64,000 bases of DNA from Polynucleobacter tropicus (GTDB lineage Bacteria; Pseudomonadota; Gammaproteobacteria; Burkholderiales; Burkholderiaceae). The position numbers and the translations under genes were made by a program. The number at the start of each line of letters is the position of its first letter. Within the stretch, counting starts at the first letter, position 1. Below are positions 12,022 to 22,319 of this stretch, one piece after another. The DNA lies in NCBI RefSeq assembly GCF_013307225.1, contig NZ_CP028942.1:1764965-1828964 (forward strand), written 5' to 3'. The notes beneath the pieces were generated by a model. That model was not told where the DNA came from. It did not search any database and was given only the letters and a program-made list of their open reading frames with translations.

Positions 12022-13266
12022 TTAAGCAGCACGTGCCTGCATGTACTTGGCACGCATAGGGCGCAATACAAAGAACGCCAATATTGCTGCCGTTGCATCC
12101 AGGGCAATCATGATGGCAAATACTGGGATCCAACTATCCGCTACACCATGTATATAAGCAGCAATTGGGCCGCCAATAATAGAGCCGACACCTTGCGCCA
12201 TGTACAAAAATCCATAGTTTGTAGTGGCATGCTTTTGACCAAAAGTATCAGTCAAAGTGGATGGGAATAAAGAGAAAATCTCGCCCCATCCAAAGAACAC
12301 AATGCCAGACAACAATACAAACATCAAAGGATCCGAACGAGTCATTACCCATAAGAACATTGCAATAGCCTCTAGACCAAATGCAATCGTCATGGTGTAT
12401 TCACGGCCCAACTTATCAGAAACCCAGCCAAAAAATGGTCTTGTTAGTCCGTTAGTGACACGGTCAATAGTAAGGGCTAATGGTAGTGCGGCCATACCAA
12501 ATACGGTTGCAGAAGTAATGCCGAAATCTTTTGCGAATGCCCCCATTTGTGAAATCACCATCAAACCTGAAGTTGACATCATAGACATCATCAAAAACAT
12601 GAGCCAGAAAACCGGTGTCTTCAACATTGTTTTGGGAGCCACGCCAGAAGCTGCCGCTTCAATTTGGCCAGCAGTCTGAACACGATCGGCATGTGGCACC
12701 CGAATTCCTTGAGCAGCCAATAAGCCCACTACGCCAATCAAATAACCAAAGAAGGTTAAGGTACCCTGTAAGCCTGATTCAGCAAGACTGTTGGAGATTG
12801 GGAATGTAGTCAACAATGCCCCAATTCCATATCCAGCTGCAACCATACCAACTGCAAAGCCGCGATTATTGGGGAACCAACGTACCATCAAACCAACTAC
12901 ACCAATGTAGACAATGCCCGTACCGAGACCACCAAGCACGCCATAGGTAATGTAAAGATTGGAAACAGTAGTTAAGTTAGCTGATAGCACCCAACTCAAT
13001 CCCGTCAATATCGTACCGATAGACAATAACAAACGAGGTCCAAACTTATCAACTAAATACCCCTGAAACGGAGAGAAGAAAGTTTGTAAAACAATCAAAA
13101 TGGAAAATGTAACTTGAAGCTCAGTAAGCGTTACGCCCAACTGACCCATGATGGGTTTTGTAAATAAAGCCCAGACATACTGTGGACTTGAAATCGACAT
13201 CATACAAATCACGCCTAAAGCAAGTTGAACCCACTTTGACTTTAAGATGCTTGTGCCTTCGCTCAT
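12022..13266 (-). CDS. MFS transporter, OFA (oxalate/formate antiporter-like) family
   Basis: A 414-residue carrier with twelve predicted membrane helices. The N-terminal half has LGGLGTGIVYIGVVGLMVRW followed by FPNNRGFAVGMVAAGYG, typical of OxlT-like OFA carriers, and DKFGPRLLLSIG corresponds to the MFS loop 2-3 motif. The second half has DKLGREYTMTIAFGLEAIAM. The likely substrate is a small mono- or dicarboxylate, but the substrate-binding residues were not compared. The start has TAGGAGATAGGCA upstream. It is convergent with the Bug gene, so the two are not co-transcribed. Confidence 0.85.
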   Translation of the reverse strand: MSEGTSILKSKWVQLALGVICMMSISSPQYVWALFTKPIMGQLGVTLTELQVTFSILIVLQTFFSPFQGYLVDKFGPRLLLSIGTILTGLSWVLSANLTTVSNLYITYGVLGGLGTGIVYIGVVGLMVRWFPNNRGFAVGMVAAGYGIGALLTTFPISNSLAESGLQGTLTFFGYLIGVVGLLAAQGIRVPHADRVQTAGQIEAAASGVAPKTMLKTPVFWLMFLMMSMMSTSGLMVISQMGAFAKDFGITSATVFGMAALPLALTIDRVTNGLTRPFFGWVSDKLGREYTMTIAFGLEAIAMFLWVMTRSDPLMFVLLSGIVFFGWGEIFSLFPSTLTDTFGQKHATTNYGFLYMAQGVGSIIGGPIAAYIHGVADSWIPVFAIMIALDATAAILAFFVLRPMRAKYMQARAA

Positions 13267-13420
13267 TGCCTATCTCCTATTTATATAAATCAACTCATTG
13301 ACTTACTTATTATTAAAAGATCAACCACGGATATTTAAAACTAAATGATCCACTACGGTGCAACATGCTTCTTTTCGAATCATACGGGTATCTAGTTAGT
13401 GCGCAATCAAAAAGAAATAA

Positions 13421-13450
13421 AAAAAACGCCTGGTTCATCACCAGGCGTTT
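13421..13450 (-). terminator. Terminator of groES-groEL
   Basis: Read on the minus strand, AAACGCCTGG pairs perfectly with CCAGGCGTTT around a seven-base loop, and the stem is followed by a run of T. It starts about 37 bases after the groEL stop. Confidence 0.85.
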
Positions 13451-13486
13451 CTACTTCTGCGGATAAGTTGCAGAATGGTAAAGCAA

Positions 13487-15154
<1,668 letters not shown>

Positions 15155-15167
15155 TTAAATACCGAAA

Positions 15168-15458
15168 TTACTTCTGAACAACAGCCATGATGTCGTCTTC
15201 ACGCATCACGATGAGCTCTTCGTTATCAACTTTTACAGTTTGGCCAGCATACTTACCAAACAACACGCGATCGCCAACTTTGACGTCTGGTGCATTTAAT
15301 TTGCCACTGTCATCGCGCTTGCCTGGACCAACTGCCAATACTTCACCTTGATCAGGCTTTTCTGCAGCCGCATCCGGGATGATGATTCCAGAGGCTGTTT
15401 TTGATTCTTGATCCAAACGCTTGATGATTACGCGATCATGTAAAGGACGCAAATTCAT
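15168..15458 (-). CDS. groS: Co-chaperonin GroES (Hsp10)
   Basis: GroES caps the GroEL cage. The 96-residue product starts with [18 protein letters not shown], has the mobile loop [15 protein letters not shown] and [17 protein letters not shown], all canonical. AGGAG lies six bases before the ATG. It is first in the groES-groEL operon, more than 100 bases downstream of the CIRCE element, so the transcript has a long leader. Confidence 0.98.
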   Translation of the reverse strand: MNLRPLHDRVIIKRLDQESKTASGIIIPDAAAEKPDQGEVLAVGPGKRDDSGKLNAPDVKVGDRVLFGKYAGQTVKVDNEELIVMREDDIMAVVQK

Positions 15459-15565
15459 CTCTTCTCCTATGTTAGTAAGTGTTAACTAATTAAATATCTA
15501 TATAAATCAATGATTTATAATCTCCCATACGATAACTAGGGTCTAAAAACCGAAAATTCTCGGCT

Positions 15566-15592
15566 TTAGCACTCGCACGGAGGGAGTGCTGA
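15566..15592. promoter_or_regulatory. CIRCE operator (HrcA binding site)
   Basis: TTAGCACTC, a nine-base spacer, then GAGTGCTGA. This matches the CIRCE consensus TTAGCACTC-N9-GAGTGCTAA at 17 of 18 arm positions. It touches the -10 box of the groES promoter. The established reading is repression by HrcA, relieved on heat shock when GroEL is titrated by unfolded protein. The hrcA gene is not in this window. Confidence 0.95.
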
Positions 15593-15622
15593 TTATATAG
15601 GTCTGCTTCCCAGGATTTCAAG
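15592..15622 (-). promoter_or_regulatory. groES-groEL promoter, sigma70 with sigma32-like overlap
   Basis: On the minus strand TTGAAA (-35) is followed after 18 bases by TATAAT (-10, perfect). The -35 reads CTTGAAA, the sigma32 consensus, and 13 bases later ACCTATAT is a partial match to the sigma32 -10 (CCCCATNT). A promoter usable by both sigma factors is therefore possible. The -10 abuts CIRCE. Confidence 0.75.
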
Positions 15623-15680
15623 GGTTGATCCCCACAAATTATTTAAGGATTTAGCCCCTATCTATACTTTGGACAGGGTA

Positions 15681-15696
15681 GTAGGAAGATTCCTAC
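15681..15696. promoter_or_regulatory. Palindrome, candidate BvgA-type operator
   Basis: GTAGGAA-GA-TTCCTAC is a perfect inverted repeat. Read as two abutting heptads in opposite orientation, one is ATTCCTA, which fits the BvgA heptad T/A-T-T-C-C/T-T-A exactly; the other, CTTCCTA, fits six of seven. Its centre is near position -64 relative to the start site expected from the candidate promoter at 15718-15746, a usual place for an activator. The function is inference. Confidence 0.45.
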
Positions 15697-15717
15697 AGAT
15701 AAATCAACCCAAAGCCC

Positions 15718-15746
15718 TTACCGCTCCAATCTGACCTGCCTAGACT
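15718..15746 (+). promoter_or_regulatory. Candidate weak promoter of the EAL-RR-kinase locus
   Basis: TTACCG (four of six to the -35 consensus), 17 bases, then TAGACT (four of six to the -10 consensus), ending 26 bases before the preferred ATG. Such a weak promoter would fit control by an activator bound at the upstream palindrome. Confidence 0.35.
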
Positions 15747-15772
15747 GAACAGTCACTGATTGGAGAATGCTG

Positions 15773-16615
15773 ATGAGCCCGAAATCCCGGCTGTACACGC
15801 TTGTAAAAGCATGGAAGAACAAGCCCTTCCAGGAAGTACGAGACGCCTGTGGCGCACCCTGGCTTGGCCTAAATAGCCAGGCTCTTGAAGAACATCAATC
15901 CTGGTCCAAGCGACAAGCGATTAGTCATGAACCTATTTTTAATAACAAAGGCACAAAACTGACAGGATCATTATTTAGACCGCTACTACAGGCCCCCGAC
16001 ATGCAATTGCTCCGTTTATTCATGGAGGGCCTGGATACGATCTCCTACTGGCACCGTAGCGGTCGTTTCATTCCTGGAATTTTGCCCATTCCAATACATG
16101 CAATTGCCAACAGCGAATATGTTGATGCATTAAGCGACTTAATACTGAATTCTCGACTACCAGTTGGATTGGTTGCACTAGGCATTCAATCACTTCCCGA
16201 ACCTAATTTTGCCGATGCTTGCACAGAGGGCTTACTGCGCATGCGTCGCCTTGGCGTATTACTTCACTTCATTCATTTCACCGGCACTCTCCAAGAGCTT
16301 CAGTGGGTAGATGAATTAAAAATGGAAGGAATTCATCTCAATATGAATGCACTTCGCGAGCAAGCTCTTGCGCCAGATGTCCTGTCCAGCATCAGACGAG
16401 GACCATATTCATCAACCCAGATCTATGCCAGCAATATGACGCTTGTGAAGGATTTAGAAAATGCGACTGCCTGGCAAATAGACCATTGCTATGGCGGCCT
16501 CATGATGCCTCCCATCAGCAGGCATCAGATGTTACAGATTAACGATAGTCGAATCGCTAAAGCCATTTTTTCGCTGCACCCTCATCAACACCTAAACCGA
16601 AATGGAGACAAGTAA
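15773..16615 (+). CDS. Degenerate EAL-domain protein (BvgR-like position)
   Basis: A soluble protein of about 280 residues without signal peptide or membrane helix. The second half follows the EAL (c-di-GMP phosphodiesterase) fold: LPVGLVALGIQSLPEPNF where the EAL strand would be, LLRMRRLGVLLHFIHFTG where active enzymes have the DDFG region, LKMEGIHLNMNALRE where they have the KID region, and WQIDHCYGGLMMPPIS like the usual C-terminal GYLFxxP. The catalytic Glu-Ala-Leu and acidic metal ligands are not visible, so it is probably inactive and acts as a sensor or partner protein. The start at 15773 is chosen over ATG 15767 because GGAG is only one base from the latter. Its stop overlaps the next start (TAATG). 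Confidence 0.6.
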   Translation: MSPKSRLYTLVKAWKNKPFQEVRDACGAPWLGLNSQALEEHQSWSKRQAISHEPIFNNKGTKLTGSLFRPLLQAPDMQLLRLFMEGLDTISYWHRSGRFIPGILPIPIHAIANSEYVDALSDLILNSRLPVGLVALGIQSLPEPNFADACTEGLLRMRRLGVLLHFIHFTGTLQELQWVDELKMEGIHLNMNALREQALAPDVLSSIRRGPYSSTQIYASNMTLVKDLENATAWQIDHCYGGLMMPPISRHQMLQINDSRIAKAIFSLHPHQHLNRNGDK

Positions 16616-17238
16616 TGAGAAAACGCGTGATGTTGGTAGATGACCATCCTGCAATGCTGATGGCTCTAAAAAGTATGTTGCAAGACCAGTTAGTATTTGA
16701 AGTCGTTGGGCAATCGCAGAATGGCGAGGAATGCCTTCGATCTATTAAAGATATCAATCCCGACATGGTGATTTTAGATCTGGACATGCCAAAGACGGAT
16801 GGCTTTGATGTTATTCGCCGCATAGGAATCATGTATCCCGATATTCGTATGTTGATTTTGTCCAGCATGGATGAAGCGGTCTATGGCGGGCGCGTTCGAT
16901 CGCTAGGCGGGCATGGCTTCGTTAACAAAACCGCCGGGGCAGATGTGATTCTGGCAGCCTGCGTCGCGATTTCCCAAGGCTATACATTTTTCACATATGG
17001 AAAAAATGGGAATAGCTCGTTAACCGACAGTGAAAAACTGGCGATGATCTCAGATCGAGAACTACAAGTCATGAAATATCTTGGCAAAGGAAATACCAAT
17101 CAGCAGATCTCGGATTTACTACATATCAGCAATAAGACTGTAGCCACATACAAAACGCGCGTCTTTGACAAACTCGGCATTAACAATATTGCCGATTTAA
17201 TTCTGTTCTGCAGAATGAATAACATCATCGAAAGCTAA
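16615..17238 (+). CDS. NarL/BvgA-type response regulator
   Basis: A 207-residue two-domain regulator. The receiver domain (about 1-125) has VDDHP for the acidic pocket, phospho-acceptor Asp55 in VILDLDMP, a serine pair in LILSSMDE and a lysine in GFVNKTAGA. The C-terminal LuxR-type helix-turn-helix has LSDREL-like ISDRELQVMKYLGKGNTNQQ and ISNKTVATYKTRVFDKLGI. The architecture matches BvgA, EvgA and RocA. The start shares one base with the stop of the EAL gene and the kinase gene follows seven bases later, so the three form one unit. It is presumably phosphorylated by that kinase. Confidence 0.9.
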   Translation: MRKRVMLVDDHPAMLMALKSMLQDQLVFEVVGQSQNGEECLRSIKDINPDMVILDLDMPKTDGFDVIRRIGIMYPDIRMLILSSMDEAVYGGRVRSLGGHGFVNKTAGADVILAACVAISQGYTFFTYGKNGNSSLTDSEKLAMISDRELQVMKYLGKGNTNQQISDLLHISNKTVATYKTRVFDKLGINNIADLILFCRMNNIIES

Positions 17239-17245
17239 TCGCGTT

Positions 17246-19666
17246 ATGCATCGATTCTTTGTTAAGGCAGTTTTCTCTTGCGGACTTCTTCTTAGCGGAG
17301 TTGCACACGCCACTTCAATCAGTTCGGCCGAGCAGCGTTGGATCGATGCACACCCAATTGTTCATTTCAGTATTCATGAGAAATATGCGCCCTACCTTTT
17401 AGGGGGCGAAGATATTGGCTCTCATGGCGTCTTTCATAAAATCCTCCAAAAACTCAGCGAACACACCCAACAAGAATTTCGTCCAAAGTGGCGAAAAACA
17501 GAACAAGAAGGCTTAAAACAATTAGCCAATGGAGAGGTGGATTTCATGATTGATCCACCGCCCCTGAATGATGAATACCTTCGCTTTGGCTCTTTGTCAG
17601 AAGCTATCTTCTGGGGTCAAGACGCCATTCTCACCAAAAGAAATAATGGAGATGGAATCAGCTCACAAGCAAAACTTGGCTATCTTGATCGTGGCTATGA
17701 GAATCCTCCCGTCATTACGGACCCACAAACCAGCCCATCAAATAATCCAGAGAAATTATTGTTGAGCTTACTAGCTAATGACATAGAAGCCTTAGTGCTT
17801 CCAATCCGTTTAGCTCAACATTTACTCAAATACCGAACCAATCAAGAGCTTCAATTAGATGGAATTTACCAGCGAGAGCCATTTGCCTATCGCTGGCTTA
17901 TTTCTCATGAAGACAAACCCTTTCATCAACTCCTAGATCGTTTTCTAACTCGTCTTGATCCTATTGAATCTCGACATCTTTTCGCACTTGAAATATACCC
18001 CAGCGAAAATATTGCGGATCCAGCTAGCACACTAGGCTGGTTTACCAGCCTAGTGATTCTCATGATTGGCGGCACTCTAATATGGGGTCTATATAAAAAG
18101 CGATTATCCCAAGAGCAAGCTTTGGCAAGTCTCAACACCTCGAAAGAGATCGCAGAAAAAGCAAATGCCGCCAAAACTTCTTTTTTGGCAACGATGAGCC
18201 ATGAGATTCGGACGCCAATGAATGCAATCTTAGGTGTACAAGAACTGTTGCTCAGTAGCAAGCAATTTCCTACGCATGAGAAATCATTATTAAAGAGTGC
18301 ACATGCCTCTGCAGAGTCTTTGCTCGGAATTCTTAACCAGGTTCTTGACCTCGCAAAGATTGAGGCTGGCAAACTCACTCTGAACTTAGAACCTTGTTGC
18401 TTAAATAGCATCATCGACAACCTTGATCATGCCTTTTCAGCGGTTGCCACTAAGCACAATTTAATTCTTCACACTTCCAAGGACCCCAGAATCGCTGAGG
18501 CACTCATGATGGATGCCCTTCGTCTTCGTCAAGCCTTACAAAACCTTCTGAGCAACGCCATTAAATTTACCAATCAAGGTGAAATCTATTTCTCCATTAG
18601 CGTGCTAGCGGATGACCATGCAGGCCAATTAATTGAGTTCCGCATTATTGATACTGGCATTGGCATGGGAAAGGAAGAAATTGCGTTAGCCTTACAACCC
18701 TTTGAACAAATACCAGGCAAAAGCAGTAACGAGAGCGGAACCGGCCTGGGCCTCACTATTACCAATCACTTAGTGAGTTCAATGAACAGCCAGCTGTATT
18801 TTGAGAGCGCGCCAGGCTTAGGTAGCAATATTCACTTTTCAATTGCCTTCCCACGCACCAGCATTGCAGCCTCACATACTTCATATAAAGAAGCTCTGGT
18901 AGAAAATGCTAAGAAATTCATCTCCAGAAATCACCCCGAGCAACCCCTTAAAGCCTTGGTCGTGGAAGATCATCCTGCCAGCAGACAGATCATTTCCCTT
19001 CAACTTAAAGCTTTAGGAATTCAAGTATCTGTTTGTGACAACGCGGATATAGCTTTAGATGAGATTTATCAAAATACTTTTGATTTGCTGATTACAGATC
19101 AGTCTATTCCTGGCATGCAAGGGTCTGAATTGGCTAAACGTATACGAGAGATGGGATACAACGATCTAGTGATTATTGGTGTCACTGCGGATATTTACGC
19201 GCTGGATTCTCGTCATCACTTTTTATCGGCCGGAATGAATGGGGTTCTGATCAAACCGCTCAGCCTACTAGGCCTTGAAAATGAATTAGCGCGCTATTTT
19301 TCTATAACCACTACAACGCCACCACCCCAAAACAATGAAGAAGAAAGCTTATCATTTGATGCATTCGCTAGCCTGATTGCCAATGATCCAAAACAGATAT
19401 CAATCATCCTAGATGAAATTAAAAAAGTACACGATGAAGCGCTTTTGAAATTAAGCAATCCATCAATCGATGAAGACGAACTTGCTAGCCTTATTCATAA
19501 GGTAAAGGGCGGAGCCCTTTTACTACAAGCGACTCATTTTGTTAAAAACTGCGAAGTCCTCGAAAAAGAAGCCAATTTTGTGAAGCGACTGAGTACTTTT
19601 AAAGATCTTCTACTGAAGCAAAATCGGCTTATTCAGCGCTATCAACAAAATCAAATACACATTTAG
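17246..19666 (+). CDS. BvgS/EvgS-type hybrid sensor histidine kinase
   Basis: An 806-residue unorthodox kinase with a full phosphorelay. A signal peptide (1-22) leads to one periplasmic SBP_bac_3-like Venus flytrap domain (about 25-255), then a membrane helix near 265-287. The HisKA domain has MSHEIRTPMN with His319; the ATPase has the N-box NLLSNAIKF near 433, DTGIGMG near 470 and GTGLGLTIT near 498. A receiver domain has LVVEDHP near 571 and Asp618 in LLITDQSIPGM. A C-terminal Hpt domain has His751 in LIHKVKGGA. No PAS domain is seen between membrane helix and HisKA, and there is only one flytrap, whereas BvgS has two flytraps and a PAS. The ligand is unknown. Confidence 0.9.
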   Translation: MHRFFVKAVFSCGLLLSGVAHATSISSAEQRWIDAHPIVHFSIHEKYAPYLLGGEDIGSHGVFHKILQKLSEHTQQEFRPKWRKTEQEGLKQLANGEVDFMIDPPPLNDEYLRFGSLSEAIFWGQDAILTKRNNGDGISSQAKLGYLDRGYENPPVITDPQTSPSNNPEKLLLSLLANDIEALVLPIRLAQHLLKYRTNQELQLDGIYQREPFAYRWLISHEDKPFHQLLDRFLTRLDPIESRHLFALEIYPSENIADPASTLGWFTSLVILMIGGTLIWGLYKKRLSQEQALASLNTSKEIAEKANAAKTSFLATMSHEIRTPMNAILGVQELLLSSKQFPTHEKSLLKSAHASAESLLGILNQVLDLAKIEAGKLTLNLEPCCLNSIIDNLDHAFSAVATKHNLILHTSKDPRIAEALMMDALRLRQALQNLLSNAIKFTNQGEIYFSISVLADDHAGQLIEFRIIDTGIGMGKEEIALALQPFEQIPGKSSNESGTGLGLTITNHLVSSMNSQLYFESAPGLGSNIHFSIAFPRTSIAASHTSYKEALVENAKKFISRNHPEQPLKALVVEDHPASRQIISLQLKALGIQVSVCDNADIALDEIYQNTFDLLITDQSIPGMQGSELAKRIREMGYNDLVIIGVTADIYALDSRHHFLSAGMNGVLIKPLSLLGLENELARYFSITTTTPPPQNNEEESLSFDAFASLIANDPKQISIILDEIKKVHDEALLKLSNPSIDEDELASLIHKVKGGALLLQATHFVKNCEVLEKEANFVKRLSTFKDLLLKQNRLIQRYQQNQIHI

Positions 19667-19726
19667 TCATAGATAAGCGAGCGAGAATGATTTAACTTCC
19701 AGCCGTATCGGTTTATCCTATGCTCA

Positions 19727-21268
19727 ATGAAAACCGCATCTCGTTCAATAGCGCAATATGTATTAGCCATCCTAGTTTTTGGTGGATGTATTTATGGCTC
19801 ACCTGCAAACGCTCAAGATAATACCGACAGCAGAATTCCTCGCGCTATTGTTAATAGTCTAGAGCGTAATCAAATTCCTCTGAGTGCAATAAGCATCTCC
19901 GTTACAAAAATTGAACCAGGAAAACCTGGAAAGCATCAGGGTAAAGCTATTTTTGGTTGGCGCGAATCCGAACCTATGAACCCTGCCTCAACCATGAAGG
20001 TGTTAACCACTTTAGCGGGTTTAGATATTCTCGGTCCACAGTATCGCTGGCGTACAAAAATATTTACGGATGGCGTGATTCGACAGGGTACCCTTCAAGG
20101 CAATCTCTATTTACAAGGCAGTGGAGATCCGAAACTAATCCCAGAAGAGTTTTCCAGGCTGATGAAGGATTTACAAGCCCTTGGTATTCAGAAAATTGAT
20201 GGTAATTTATTTTTTGATCGTAGCGCTTATGCACCAAGTGTGATGGAACACGATACGATCGATGGCGAATCCTTAAGGGCCTACAACGTTCCCCCAGATC
20301 CATTGCTATATGCATTTAGAACTCTGTCTTTTCAGATTAGCAAATCGCGCACGGCTGACTTTATTGACATTAGCTACACGCCGACCCTTTCTCAACTTAA
20401 AGTTACCAATCAAATGCAACTGGTTGATCGGTCCTGCGATAACTGGAGAAGCAATATTCGCTTTAACCTAGACCCAGAAACTAAATCCAGTACCGATCAA
20501 GCCATCACCGCACAATTTTCAGGATCTTTTCCAAATGCATGTAAGGGCGTTAATTTCAATGTTGTAGCGCTAGACCCCAACACCTTCTTGACGCAAGGTT
20601 TTGCTGCGGCCTGGGAGCTTGCTGGTGGTGCTTGGGTAAAACCCCCTGTTGGCAAAGATGGCGCCGTTCCTCTGGCAGCTAGACTCTTATTGCAGTTTGA
20701 AGGAATCCCTCTTGCTGATGATGTTCAAGATATTAACAAGTACTCTAATAATGTCATGGCGCGCCAATTGCTATTAACTTTGGCATTAGAAAAAATGGGT
20801 AAACCTGCCACTACTACTAATGGAGAGTTAGTTATTCAAAGCTGGCTTAAACAAAATGGTCTTCTATTCAATGGACTCGTGATCGAGAATGGATCAGGTC
20901 TTTCTCGAAATGAAGCAATTTCTACTGAGCAAATGAATCAGCTCTTACTGAAAGCGCGAAACCTACCTGTTGGCGAAGTGTTCTACAACAGCCTTCCCAT
21001 TGCTGGCACCGATGGAACAATGCGCAATCGTTTAATGATTCAACTACGAAAATTTTTACATCTAAAGAAAAAACCTGAAGTCAGAATGAAGACAGGTTCA
21101 CTAGCAGATGTTCGAGCTATCTCAGGGTATGTGGTGAGCAAATCCGGAAAAATGTATGCCGTTAGCTCGTTTATCAATCACCCAAACGCTTGGAAAGGGC
21201 TAGAAGCCCACGATCAGTTGCTATCGTGGCTACTTGATGATGGCCCTGAACCAAAGCACGCACGCTGA
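19727..21268 (+). CDS. dacB: D-alanyl-D-alanine carboxypeptidase/endopeptidase, PBP4 type
   Basis: PBP4 trims and cleaves peptidoglycan peptide cross-links in the periplasm. The 513-residue S13-family protein has a signal peptide ending near SPANAQ, the SxxK motif in PASTMKVLT (Ser88, Lys91), SxN in YSNNVMAR near residue 339, and KTG in RMKTGSLADVRAISGY near residue 455. The long insert between SxxK and SxN is typical of the family. Its 3' end overlaps the convergent tsaC gene by 55 bases. Confidence 0.93.
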   Translation: MKTASRSIAQYVLAILVFGGCIYGSPANAQDNTDSRIPRAIVNSLERNQIPLSAISISVTKIEPGKPGKHQGKAIFGWRESEPMNPASTMKVLTTLAGLDILGPQYRWRTKIFTDGVIRQGTLQGNLYLQGSGDPKLIPEEFSRLMKDLQALGIQKIDGNLFFDRSAYAPSVMEHDTIDGESLRAYNVPPDPLLYAFRTLSFQISKSRTADFIDISYTPTLSQLKVTNQMQLVDRSCDNWRSNIRFNLDPETKSSTDQAITAQFSGSFPNACKGVNFNVVALDPNTFLTQGFAAAWELAGGAWVKPPVGKDGAVPLAARLLLQFEGIPLADDVQDINKYSNNVMARQLLLTLALEKMGKPATTTNGELVIQSWLKQNGLLFNGLVIENGSGLSRNEAISTEQMNQLLLKARNLPVGEVFYNSLPIAGTDGTMRNRLMIQLRKFLHLKKKPEVRMKTGSLADVRAISGYVVSKSGKMYAVSSFINHPNAWKGLEAHDQLLSWLLDDGPEPKHAR

Positions 21269-22317
21269 AGGCGATCTCTCACCCCATCCCATTCTTCACC
21301 TGCAGGGGGTTCTGGAAATAATATAAGGTCCCACCCCTGCTCATCCAAATCTCTAAGCGTACGATATAGACGACTTGCAAAAGCAGCGCTATCACTGGGA
21401 ACCTCAACCTCCTCAAACTGCGCTGATGGATGTCCATCATCTCCTAAGGAAGATTCGGAATCCCAAACCGCAACAGCAACGCGAGACTTCGTGTCCGGGA
21501 ATTCAGTTAAGGCATCGAGTACGCGGCCAGGAGCATACAAGCGCAATGGGGTTGTAGGTGCGTAATGGGCTTTTAAGCCACCAGAAACTCTTGGCAAAGA
21601 TTCGAAGTGGGCATTTGGATCGATTGCCTCTCCAAGCCTATAAACTCGCACGCCTGTTTTAGCCAGCATTTCTTTCGGGGTAATCACGCCCGGACGCAGA
21701 AGCGCTACGCGATCACCACTTGATACATCCACAATCGTTGACTCAATACCAACTTCGCAATCACCGCCATCAATTACCAATAAATCTGTATCGCCTTCAA
21801 ATTCATTCCGAACGTCTGCAGCGCTTGTTGGGGAAACTTTGCCAAATCGATTAGCCGAAGGAGCAACAACCCCCCCTTGGAATTGGCGTAATAGCTCTTG
21901 AGCGATTGGATGCGCGGGAGATCGAATGGCAACCGTATCTTGGCCGCCAGTAATTTCATTGAGCACATGCTTATCTTTTTTAAAGACCAAGGTTAATGGG
22001 CCAGGCCAAAAGGCATTCATCAGCTTGAGAGCATCCTCGGGGATATCTCTTGCCCACGGCGCTAAAACTGACACCCAATCAAGTTGCTCATGTCCCAACC
22101 GTTCAGGGGCGGCAACATGAACTATCAAAGGGTGATTGGATGGCCGACCTTTTGTCGTAAATACTTTTTGAACCGAACTGGGATTGCTGGCATCAGCACC
22201 TAAGCCATATACTGTTTCAGTTGGAAAGGCAACCAAGCGCCCATCACGCAAGGCCTGAGCAGCTTCATTGATCACTAACGATTGTGGCGATGAATCACCA
22301 GATGTAACCCCAAACAT
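21214..22317 (-). CDS. tsaC: L-threonylcarbamoyladenylate synthase, Sua5 type
   Basis: The enzyme makes threonylcarbamoyl-AMP from threonine, bicarbonate and ATP, the first step of the t6A37 tRNA modification. The YrdC domain has FPTETVYGLGADASN near residue 35, KGRPSNHPLIVHV, PGPLTLVFKK and APSANRFGKVSPTSA. At 367 residues it is longer than a plain TsaC and carries the C-terminal Sua5 domain beginning SGGLKAHYAPTTPLRLY. It starts two bases after the purK stop and closes the minus-strand operon. The tail beyond about residue 345 overlaps dacB on the other strand. Confidence 0.93.
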   Translation of the reverse strand: MFGVTSGDSSPQSLVINEAAQALRDGRLVAFPTETVYGLGADASNPSSVQKVFTTKGRPSNHPLIVHVAAPERLGHEQLDWVSVLAPWARDIPEDALKLMNAFWPGPLTLVFKKDKHVLNEITGGQDTVAIRSPAHPIAQELLRQFQGGVVAPSANRFGKVSPTSAADVRNEFEGDTDLLVIDGGDCEVGIESTIVDVSSGDRVALLRPGVITPKEMLAKTGVRVYRLGEAIDPNAHFESLPRVSGGLKAHYAPTTPLRLYAPGRVLDALTEFPDTKSRVAVAVWDSESSLGDDGHPSAQFEEVEVPSDSAAFASRLYRTLRDLDEQGWDLILFPEPPAGEEWDGVRDRLQRACFGSGPSSSSHDSN

Positions 22318-22319
22318 TT

